Of a stretch of 25,456 nt of DNA, positions 15,976 through 23,356 are shown piece after piece (the stretch's first letter is position 1; each line of letters starts with the position of its first letter). This DNA comes from PCC-6802 sp031388585 (GTDB lineage: Bacteria; Cyanobacteriota; Cyanobacteriia; Pseudanabaenales; Pseudanabaenaceae), in the NCBI GenBank assembly GCA_031388585.1, contig JANMRU010000350.1, positions 1 to 25,456 of the forward strand, read 5' to 3'. Both the position numbers and the translations under genes were made by a program. The notes under the pieces were generated by a model, which ran no database searches, was not told where the DNA came from, and saw only the letters and a program-made list of their open reading frames with translations.

Positions 15976-16431
15976 ATGATTCAAGTAACTGAAAAGACTT
16001 TGTATGAGCAGGACTTTGCCCTGTGGCTACAAACAACGATCGCACGTTTACAGGTTGGCGATATTCGCGATCTTGATACCAAACATTTAATTGAGGAGTT
16101 AGAAGGCTTGTCAGGTAGAGATCGGCAGGAGCTAGAAAGTAGATTAGAAGTGCTACTGGCTCACATTCTCAAGCGCGTATATGTTAATAGCGCCTATGAC
16201 AAGCATGGCTGCCAAAACACAATTGAACACACAATTATCGAGCAGCGCCGTCGCTTGGCTAGAAAACTGCAACAATCGCCTAGTTTGAGGCATTACTTTG
16301 TCGATGTATTTGACGATTGTTTTAGTTATGCACTGGCGCAAGTTCGCAGAGATTACCCGCAAGTCCAGTTTCCCGATCGCTGGCAATTTAGCCCCGATAT
16401 CGATTTAATCCTGTCCGAACTGTTTTGGTAA
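15976..16431 (+). CDS. DUF29 family protein
   Basis: The 151-residue protein shows the DUF29 signature: LYEQDFALWLQTTIARLQVGDIRDLD near the N-terminus, HLIEELEGLSGRDRQELESRL, and LLAHILKR. A helical region of about 80 residues follows, ending in a Tyr/Trp-rich C-terminus. DUF29 proteins are common and often multi-copy in cyanobacteria, and their function is unknown. I chose the ATG at 15976; a GTG at 15967 adds three residues. It lies 36 bases before mutS2 on the same strand and may be cotranscribed. The 259 bases between htpG and this gene hold the htpG terminator and no convincing gene. Confidence 0.9.
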   Translation: MIQVTEKTLYEQDFALWLQTTIARLQVGDIRDLDTKHLIEELEGLSGRDRQELESRLEVLLAHILKRVYVNSAYDKHGCQNTIEHTIIEQRRRLARKLQQSPSLRHYFVDVFDDCFSYALAQVRRDYPQVQFPDRWQFSPDIDLILSELFW

Positions 16432-16467
16432 TGTCAGAATAACTAAATAGATTATCGATCGAGATTA

Positions 16468-18525
16468 ATGCAAGCCGAAACTCTAGAACTGCTGGAATGG
16501 CAGAGACTATGTCAGCATCTAGCTAATTTTGCCGCCACTAAACTGGGGGCACTGGCCGCTTGCGATCTTGATATTCCTGCCACGCGCGATCGCAGTTTAG
16601 AACTGCTTACCCAAACTAAAGAAATTTGTCATCTAGAGTCCAAGTTGCCTGGAGGAGTATCTCTAGAGGGGATTCACAATATTGCTAACGCGATTTTAAG
16701 AGCGCAAAAGCAAGGGGTCTTGTCGCCTGAGGAACTTTGGCAAATTGCAACCACCCTGGCAGGAGCAAGAAATCTACGCCGCAGTCTCGACAGTGTTGAT
16801 GGCTGTCCGCAGCTACAGAAACTGGTAAGCGATCTGCGTACCTATCCCGAACTCGAACAGGAGATCTACCACTGTATTGATGAAGGTGGAACGGTTTTAG
16901 ATCGCGCCTCTGACAAACTTGGTAATCTTCGGGCAGGATTGCGGCAGGTGCGCGATCGCATATTCAATACTCTGCAAGGAATTATGCAACGCCGCCACAA
17001 TGCCTTGCAGGAAAATATCATCACGCAACGCAGCGATCGCTATGTCCTGGCCGTCAAAGCCCCCCAGAAAGATCAAATTCCTGGCATCGTACATGATGCC
17101 TCTAGCACAGGCATGACCGTATTTGTCGAACCCCATGTGATCGTGCCTGAGAATAACAAGCTAAAGCAATTAGCAAGGCAAGAGCAGGCAGAGATTGAAA
17201 TTATTTTGCGGCGGCTGAGCGAGCAGGTAGCATCTTTAGCTGAAGACTTGTACAGACTATTAGAGATTGTCACCGAGATCGATTTGGCGATCGCCCGCGC
17301 CCGCTATGCATACTGGCTGGGGGCTAATCCTCCCACATTTGTAGAGGGCAGTATCACACTGCGCCAGCTGCGCCATCCTTTACTAGTATGGCAACAGCAA
17401 CACGAGCAGGGTCATGCCGTAGTTCCCGTTGACGTGCTGATTGCGCCAGAAATTCGCGTCGTAGTGATTACGGGGCCGAATACGGGAGGTAAAACAGCAA
17501 CCTTAAAAACCTTCGGCCTAGCTGCCGTAATGGCAAAGGTCGGCATGTTTGTCCCAGCGCGCGAACCAGTGGAACTGCCCTGGTTCGATGCTGTACTGGC
17601 AGATATTGGCGACGAACAGTCCCTGCAACAAAATCTTTCCACGTTTTCGGGACATATCCGACGGATTGGTAGGGTTCTGGATGCAGCATCATCGCAGTCT
17701 TTGGTGCTTCTGGATGAAGTGGGTGCAGGGACAGATCCCACCGAAGGCAGTGCGATCGCCACGGCATTACTAGAGCATCTGGCTAACCATACGCGCCTGA
17801 CGATCGCCACCACTCACTTTGGCGAGTTGAAAGCGCTGAAATATCAGGACGCTAAGTTTGAGAATGCTTCAGTGGAGTTTGATGACGTGCAACTAGCTCC
17901 TACCTATCGCCTGCAATGGGGAATTCCAGGTAGGTCGAATGCGATCGCGATCGCCCGCCGCCTTGGCCTCAGCGAAATAATACTGGAATCAGCCCAAAAC
18001 CATCTGGGGTTAGACTCAGCCGAGATCAACACCGTAATTGCCGAGCTAGAAGCACAGCGGCGGCAGCAAGTTCACAAAACAGAGGCTGCGAGCGAACTTC
18101 TCCAGTCAACGCAAAAGCTGTACCAAGAAATTTCTGAAAAGTCGGCGCTGCTGCGATCGCAATATCAAGAACTGCGTGCCTCCCAAGAAAATGAGGTTAC
18201 TGCCGCGATCCAGCAGGCCAAAAAAGAAATCGCCAGAGTAATTCGCAAATTACAGGCAGGCGATCAATCAGCGCAGTCTGCCCAGCACGCTGAACAGCGC
18301 ATGGATGAGCTGAACAAGCGACATCTACCATCCCAGCAAAAAACTGTGGCTAAAATTCCTGTAACGCAATATGCACCACAAGTGGGCGATCGCATTCGCA
18401 TTGTCAAACTCGACCAAAAAGCACTGGTGCTGGCTTTACCAAATGGTGCTGGCGATCTGTCAGTGCGTCTGGGACAGTTAAAGATGACGGTGAATCTGAA
18501 AGATATTGAGCTAGTTTCACGGTAA
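16468..18525 (+). CDS. mutS2: MutS2 family ATPase lacking the Smr domain
   Basis: MutS2 is an ABC-type ATPase of the MutS superfamily. It is not a mismatch-repair protein; in other bacteria it has been linked to control of recombination and to collided ribosomes. The 685 residues show the N-terminal LELLEWQRLCQHLA, the core and lever helices, Walker A GPNTGGKT at 336-343, Walker B LVLLDE with Asp416/Glu417, and the switch ATTHFGELKAL. A long coiled coil (about 510-605) and a KOW-like segment (GDRIRIVKLDQKALVL ending LKDIELVSR) follow. Typical MutS2 proteins run to about 780-820 residues and end in a Smr nuclease domain, which is missing here. The stop is followed 12 bases later by the end of nblS, so no Smr remnant lies downstream. 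Confidence 0.93.
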   Translation: MQAETLELLEWQRLCQHLANFAATKLGALAACDLDIPATRDRSLELLTQTKEICHLESKLPGGVSLEGIHNIANAILRAQKQGVLSPEELWQIATTLAGARNLRRSLDSVDGCPQLQKLVSDLRTYPELEQEIYHCIDEGGTVLDRASDKLGNLRAGLRQVRDRIFNTLQGIMQRRHNALQENIITQRSDRYVLAVKAPQKDQIPGIVHDASSTGMTVFVEPHVIVPENNKLKQLARQEQAEIEIILRRLSEQVASLAEDLYRLLEIVTEIDLAIARARYAYWLGANPPTFVEGSITLRQLRHPLLVWQQQHEQGHAVVPVDVLIAPEIRVVVITGPNTGGKTATLKTFGLAAVMAKVGMFVPAREPVELPWFDAVLADIGDEQSLQQNLSTFSGHIRRIGRVLDAASSQSLVLLDEVGAGTDPTEGSAIATALLEHLANHTRLTIATTHFGELKALKYQDAKFENASVEFDDVQLAPTYRLQWGIPGRSNAIAIARRLGLSEIILESAQNHLGLDSAEINTVIAELEAQRRQQVHKTEAASELLQSTQKLYQEISEKSALLRSQYQELRASQENEVTAAIQQAKKEIARVIRKLQAGDQSAQSAQHAEQRMDELNKRHLPSQQKTVAKIPVTQYAPQVGDRIRIVKLDQKALVLALPNGAGDLSVRLGQLKMTVNLKDIELVSR

Positions 18526-18537
18526 ATCCTAGAACCG

Positions 18538-20571
18538 CTATGCTTCTACCTCAACAATCGCCGAAATTTCTGGAGCTTCCCCAATATCAGCATTCTTATG
18601 CTCTCCTAATTCGACCCCACCCTCCCAAAATGGCAGATCGCATCGATCTTGAATCACGCTGAGGTCAAACCAAAAAGTCGTACCTACACCGACTTCGCTT
18701 TTGATCTGTATGCTGCTGTGGTGCTTCTCAATAATATTGCGCACAATTGATAGCCCTAAACCGGTACCCTCCAAGGTGTGTACGCGGTTTTCTACCCGAA
18801 AGAAGCGATCGAATATGCGCTTTTGATCCTCAGGGTCGATACCAACACCCGTATCAGCAACTTCCAGGCGGACTCGATTTACAGACCTATGAGGAGTAGT
18901 AGCATTTTGATCCTGCCACTCATAGGCGCGAATCACGACACTGCCACCAGAGTTAGTAAATTTCAGGGCATTACCTACCAAATTGGCCAATACTTGCAGC
19001 AGTAGGTCGTAGTTGCCCCAAACTCTTGAAATGTCCTGGGATATATCCTTGCGTAATTCAATCCCCTTATCACGAGCATTTAGCTGGTATGTGCGTAGAG
19101 TTTGCTCAACAGTTTGATTCAGATCGACATCGTCAAACTGATATTGTTTACCTGACTCTAATCGAGATAAGTCCAACACATCATTGACCAGGCGCGTCAG
19201 GCGATCGGTTTCGCGATTAGCAGTATCTAGAAATTCATGCTTTTGTTCTTCAGTCAGCTCATCCCCATATTCATGGAGGGTTTCAATAAAAGACTTGATA
19301 TTAAATAAAGGCGTGCGTAGTTCATGGCTGACATTGCTGATGAAACGAGCTTGAGCTGCATTTAGCTCCACCTCCCTGGTGATATCCTGCACAGTCATCG
19401 CAATGCCTCGGACTGTATTGCTGGAACCCATGACTGTGTCCAACCAAATACGTAGAGAATGATGCAGTCCCCCCTCAGTCAAATCGCCTCCATCCATCAT
19501 GACGCGAAACTCGCTGCCCTCACGCTCTCCTGAGGCAATTTCGTGTAAGGGCCGAGAAATCTCCGCTACCAGTGGGGCAGGTAGTAAGTGCAGAATATTC
19601 ATCCCGATCGCACTATCACGATCCCATCCCAAAATACTGATTGCAGCGGGGTTGGCCAGCACAACTTTCATGTCAGAATCTAACAAAAGTGCGCCATCCG
19701 CGATCGTGGATACCAAGGTTTCTAACTTTGACTTCTCAGCCGTAAGTTCCTCAATGTTCTGCTCCTCATAGCTTTCCAGGCGCTTTGCCATATCATTAAA
19801 GCTTCTGATTAGCTCTCCTAGCTCCCCACCAAACGGCAGGTCGATCCTTTGGTTGAAATTCCCGCCGGCAATACTTTGCACGCCGACCACCAACTCTTTA
19901 ATTGGCTTAGTAATAGTGATGGCATTAGAAGCAGCCCCTAAAATTACCATCGCCCAGATCGAGACGAAAACCGCTGTGGTTACGTCCAGAGTAAGGTTAG
20001 AAGAAACTACAGCTTTAGGGTTGGGGTTGATCCCGATCGCCAGAATGCCCAGTGACTTACCGGCATCACTAAGGTTAACAAACACATCCGTCACCTCACC
20101 CTCCGGCGTGACGTGCTGGCGCACCAAAGGACGACCAGGCTTGTTGGTTGTGGCATCCTTGGGGACTTGAATGCGCCGTCTGATTGTTAGGGAATTTTTG
20201 ACTTCACTAGAGGAAAACGGGATGCCGTAGTAAATTTCGCCGTCGTTGTCTGCATAGAGAATATAGCGAATACTGGAACTGCTCTCGTAAAAATTTTTAG
20301 AGAGGCGCGCTACCTCCACCAAATTATCCTCAGCTACTAGATGCGCCACATTATCGGCAAGTAGTAAACCTAGATCTCGTCCAAATCTAGTATCACTGAG
20401 ACGCGCATCAGTCTGAATGTCATTGACTGCCCAAAATGTCACTCCGCTCATAAGCAATGATACTAATAGAGTAACCACAGCCATTAGTTTGGTCTGAAGG
20501 GTGACCTCTAACCACCAGCGCCGTATAGTTGTGTAGATATATGACAGAAGGTTAAGCAATGCTTTAATCAA
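18538..20571 (-). CDS. nblS: NblS/Hik33-type sensor histidine kinase
   Basis: A membrane sensor kinase conserved across cyanobacteria (NblS, Hik33, DspA; ycf26 in some plastids). It controls high-light, nutrient-stress and phycobilisome genes, chiefly through the regulator RpaB. The 677 residues hold TM1 (about 30-48), an extracytoplasmic sensor region, TM2 (about 199-218), HAMP (about 219-271, beginning KPIKEL) and PAS (about 285-390, ILGWDRDSAIGMNILHLLP). HisKA has the phospho-acceptor His416 in SHELRTPLFNIKSF. HATPase motifs are LVGNALKFTNSGG, DTGVGIDPEDQKRIFDRFF and GTGLGLSIV. The start is TTG at 20571 with a stop two codons upstream, so no longer form exists. It converges on mutS2. Confidence 0.94.
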   Translation of the reverse strand: MIKALLNLLSYIYTTIRRWWLEVTLQTKLMAVVTLLVSLLMSGVTFWAVNDIQTDARLSDTRFGRDLGLLLADNVAHLVAEDNLVEVARLSKNFYESSSSIRYILYADNDGEIYYGIPFSSSEVKNSLTIRRRIQVPKDATTNKPGRPLVRQHVTPEGEVTDVFVNLSDAGKSLGILAIGINPNPKAVVSSNLTLDVTTAVFVSIWAMVILGAASNAITITKPIKELVVGVQSIAGGNFNQRIDLPFGGELGELIRSFNDMAKRLESYEEQNIEELTAEKSKLETLVSTIADGALLLDSDMKVVLANPAAISILGWDRDSAIGMNILHLLPAPLVAEISRPLHEIASGEREGSEFRVMMDGGDLTEGGLHHSLRIWLDTVMGSSNTVRGIAMTVQDITREVELNAAQARFISNVSHELRTPLFNIKSFIETLHEYGDELTEEQKHEFLDTANRETDRLTRLVNDVLDLSRLESGKQYQFDDVDLNQTVEQTLRTYQLNARDKGIELRKDISQDISRVWGNYDLLLQVLANLVGNALKFTNSGGSVVIRAYEWQDQNATTPHRSVNRVRLEVADTGVGIDPEDQKRIFDRFFRVENRVHTLEGTGLGLSIVRNIIEKHHSSIQIKSEVGVGTTFWFDLSVIQDRCDLPFWEGGVELGEHKNADIGEAPEISAIVEVEA

Positions 20572-20812
20572 AAAGTTATAGTCAAAACAAATAGATAGAC
20601 ATATCTACGTCCATTCTGCCATGACTGAGCAAATATAACTAACTCTGTGGTGGAGCACTACGATTATTTAAGTTAATTTTTCTGGCTTTACAGGCTTTTC
20701 AGCAATTAATATATTTCTAGATACAAAAGACAAGAGCGATCGCATTTTCTATGCTTTCGTTTACTATGCTGTCAAGCATCTCTAGAATGTTAATACATGT
20801 GAGGATATCAAG
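20572..20812. promoter_or_regulatory. divergent promoter region of nblS and the repeat-protein gene
   Basis: This 241-base AT-rich gap must hold two outward promoters. On the minus strand, GACTATAACT lies at 20574-20583, directly before the nblS TTG. The same ten bases occur in the RTX leader. On the plus side, a small hairpin (ATGCT/AGCAT, 20767-20780) lies ahead of the gene at 20813, whose Shine-Dalgarno is AGGAT seven bases before the ATG. No -35/-10 pair is convincing. Confidence 0.4.
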
Positions 20813-22444
20813 ATGGATGAGGCTGAATTAACACAGGCACTACAAGCAGACCTCAACTTTTTTAAAGTTAAGGTTCAGGTTAAGCATAGGGAAGATCAGT
20901 TACACATCTTGATCAGTAGAAGTCAAAAAAATGATGTTGATTACACTGTCCTATTTGACACTGTTCAAAATAGTTTGGCGCAGAAGCGCCTGAGTACCGA
21001 AACTTTTACTGTCTACGGTAGAGTCTTTGGTGCAAAACAACCTGAATGGCAGGGTAATGGTGAATTGTTGGAGGTTCCCGATACAGCAGAATTTGATCGC
21101 GCTCCAGAACTAGACTATGTAGAGCTAACCGATGCACTTGCAGGAGATGGAATGATCGATTTACCTGACATTGATAGCCAAGTGATATCTACCCCAACAA
21201 CCCTACAAGTCCCTGACCTTGACACTCAAAATGAGCAATCCCTCTCTTCCAGCCTAGAGATGCCAGAAGTTCTCAATGAGGCGTGGGACGATATCTCGCT
21301 GGAAGTAGATGCAGATCTAGAAATGCCGAACCTCAGCAGTGGCGAAATAACAGATTCTATTCAGGCGCAGATGTCTGACTTTGAGACTCCCGACGATTTC
21401 GACATGCCAGAATTTACCGCTTCAGGTGATTTCGACATGCCAGAGATTAGTGCTTCAGGCGATTTCGACATGCCAGAGATTAGTGCTTCAGGCGATTTCG
21501 ACATGCCAGAATTTACCGCTTCGGGTGATTTTGACATGCCAGAGATTAGCGCTTCGGGTAATTCTGACGTGTCAGAGATTAGTGCATCAGAAGACTTTGG
21601 TATGGCTGAATATACTACTAATCGCCAAGAACAACCTACATCTGAGAATGCTACACCAGCTAGTGGTAATGGGAAAAAGTATGTAGGGGCGATCGCCCTA
21701 TTAGGAGCAGTGGCCGTTGCTGGTGGGGGCTGGTTTATGTTCGATCGATCCGCTCAGGAACAAAAATTAACCGAAGCTCAGGCAGTAGTGGCCAAAACAA
21801 TCGATCCGCAACAGTTAGCTAAGCTAGATGCGCTCCAAGATGCCCATGCACAGCTGAAGAAAGCAGAGACTCTATTGGAAGAAATTCCTAATCGTCCTGG
21901 TTCTTACCACGAGCAAGCTCAGGCGCAATTACAATTGCTAAAGCCAAAGCTACAAGAGCTTGATGCCAAACTCAACATCGAAAAGCCTGCGATCGATAAA
22001 CTTGAGAAAGCTAAGCAATTAGCCAAGGATGCCAGCATTATTGTCCAAAACCCTCCCCATAAGTCTGAGGTATGGCAAACTGCTCAGAACCAGTGGCAAG
22101 AATCGCTTAAACTTTTGGAGAGCATTCCCAAAAATAGTTTGGCGGCAGTAGAAGTACAGCAAAAACTAGAGTTGTATCGCAGCAACTACACAACCATTAC
22201 AGGTCGCTTACAGACTCAAAAACAAATTGACTTTGCCGCAACACTTTGGCCTAATGGTGTTACCCCCGATCTGCAAGTATCCCTAAAACAGCTTAAAACC
22301 AGTAAAGTCCCTTATCCAGAATTCATTAACAATTGTATCTCCACCATTCGCCCGCGATTGAATGCTGGGGAACTACAGCAGAGAGGATTCCAACCAGATA
22401 CTTTCTCTAAAGTCTTCTGTGAATATGTATCGTCTGCAAATTAG
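20813..22444 (+). CDS. membrane-anchored protein with 11-residue repeats, unknown function
   Basis: The 543-residue protein is not recognised. Residues 1-90 form a compact mixed region with no family I can name. Residues 90-285 are acidic and rich in Met-Pro-Glu, including seven 11-residue repeats (194-270, consensus GDFDMPEISAS). A single membrane helix lies at about 290-311 (YVGAIALLGAVAVAGGGWFMF), after KK. The rest (about 312-540) is helical and Gln/Leu/Lys-rich, probably coiled coil, ending in a small domain with two Cys. With KK before the helix, the acidic N-terminal half is likely cytoplasmic and the coiled coil is across the membrane. The repeat tract suggests a flexible acidic tether. 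The gene stands alone and is divergent from nblS. Confidence 0.75.
   Translation: MDEAELTQALQADLNFFKVKVQVKHREDQLHILISRSQKNDVDYTVLFDTVQNSLAQKRLSTETFTVYGRVFGAKQPEWQGNGELLEVPDTAEFDRAPELDYVELTDALAGDGMIDLPDIDSQVISTPTTLQVPDLDTQNEQSLSSSLEMPEVLNEAWDDISLEVDADLEMPNLSSGEITDSIQAQMSDFETPDDFDMPEFTASGDFDMPEISASGDFDMPEISASGDFDMPEFTASGDFDMPEISASGNSDVSEISASEDFGMAEYTTNRQEQPTSENATPASGNGKKYVGAIALLGAVAVAGGGWFMFDRSAQEQKLTEAQAVVAKTIDPQQLAKLDALQDAHAQLKKAETLLEEIPNRPGSYHEQAQAQLQLLKPKLQELDAKLNIEKPAIDKLEKAKQLAKDASIIVQNPPHKSEVWQTAQNQWQESLKLLESIPKNSLAAVEVQQKLELYRSNYTTITGRLQTQKQIDFAATLWPNGVTPDLQVSLKQLKTSKVPYPEFINNCISTIRPRLNAGELQQRGFQPDTFSKVFCEYVSSAN
21392..21622 (+). repeat. 33-bp in-frame tandem repeat array (seven units)
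   Basis: Units begin at 21392, 21425, 21458, 21491, 21524, 21557 and 21590. Units 1-5 are nearly identical; units 6 and 7 are degenerate. Units 1, 4 and 7 end in E-F/Y-T, while 2, 3, 5 and 6 end in E-I-S. The true period is therefore 99 bases (A-B-B), suggesting growth by duplication of three units. The array is inside the coding frame and adds 11 residues per unit. Confidence 0.92.
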
Positions 22445-22490
22445 TTGCCATAAGGGTTATATTTCCGATGCCTGAAGTGGGTATTGTTAT

Positions 22491-22530
22491 GCTTGTGCGG
22501 TCTTGTGGTGAGATTGCACAAATCACAAGC
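22491..22530 (+). promoter_or_regulatory. alternative hairpins in the radC leader
   Basis: CTTGTG occurs twice (22492-22497 and 22502-22507). Each copy can pair with CACAAG at 22524-22529; the first extends to GCTTGTG/CACAAGC. TTGTGC (22493-22498) can also pair with GCACAA (22516-22521). These pairings exclude one another. The structure ends about 20 bases before the radC ATG. Confidence 0.35.
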
Positions 22531-22549
22531 TCATTACTTCCAGGCAAAT

Positions 22550-23290
22550 ATGACCTACTCGCTGCGAATTGTGGATATGGCAGTATGCGATCGCCCCCGC
22601 GAACGGCTTTTAAGTCAGGGGGCACGTTATCTGGCAACTGGTGAGCTAATCGCTATCTTGCTAGGTACAGGCCAGGGTGGACAGGGCGATGGCAAATTGT
22701 CTGCGATCGGCTTAGGCCAGACGATCTTACAAACGATTGGCAAGGATTTTACTGACCCAGTCGCGGGGTTGCTCAATGTCTCGCCACAGGAATTAATGAA
22801 AATTTCTGGCGTGGGGCCAGCTAAAGCTACAACTATCTTGGCGGCGATCGAACTAGGCAAAAGAGCTTTCTGTGCGCGTCCACCTGATAAAGCCGAGATT
22901 ACCGATCCCTCCGTCGCAGTTGCAGCTTTCAGTCAAGATCTGATGTGGCAGACACAAGAACGGCTGGCAGTTTTAATGCTAGATAATAGAAATCGGATTG
23001 TGGCGCAGCGCACGATTACAATTGGTACAGCCACAGAAACCCTAGCGCATCCCCGTGATATTTTTCGTGAGGTACTTAGAAGTGGTGCTATAAAGCTAAT
23101 AGTTGCTCACAATCATCCTTCAGGCAATACCGATCCTAGCCCTGAGGATATTTCGCTCACACGGCAATTACTAGAGGCGGCACGCTTCCTTAATATTCCT
23201 CTGCTAGATCACTTGATTTTAGGAAATGGTGACTACCAGAGTATTAGAGAGGTGACAAATCTTTGGCAGGAGTACCCGCAAACCAGTTAA
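22550..23290 (+). CDS. radC: RadC family JAB/MPN-domain protein
   Basis: The 246-residue protein starts MTYSLRIVDMAVCDRPRERLL, continues GARYLATGELIAILLGTG, and has a helix-hairpin-helix (SPQELMKISGVGPAKATTILAAIELGKR). The C-terminal JAB/MPN domain has the zinc-binding JAMM motif at His187, His189, Ser197 and Asp200 (AHNHPSGNTDPSPED). The fold is metallopeptidase-like. Despite the name, a role in RadC-type repair is not established, and the family's function remains unclear. I chose the ATG at 22550 because the family begins there; an upstream ATG at 22484 adds 22 unlikely residues. The next gene follows in the same frame after one TAA. Confidence 0.93.
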   Translation: MTYSLRIVDMAVCDRPRERLLSQGARYLATGELIAILLGTGQGGQGDGKLSAIGLGQTILQTIGKDFTDPVAGLLNVSPQELMKISGVGPAKATTILAAIELGKRAFCARPPDKAEITDPSVAVAAFSQDLMWQTQERLAVLMLDNRNRIVAQRTITIGTATETLAHPRDIFREVLRSGAIKLIVAHNHPSGNTDPSPEDISLTRQLLEAARFLNIPLLDHLILGNGDYQSIREVTNLWQEYPQTS

Positions 23291-23356
23291 GTGCGGTTGG
23301 CTTCGCCGTCTCGGAGAGAGTCTTCTTACCCACAGATCGGTTCGCCAACAGCCATA

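Noticed and set aside
21392..21622. Regular repeats resembling a CRISPR array
   Set aside because: Units are contiguous with no spacers, keep the reading frame and encode 11 residues each, so they are protein repeats.
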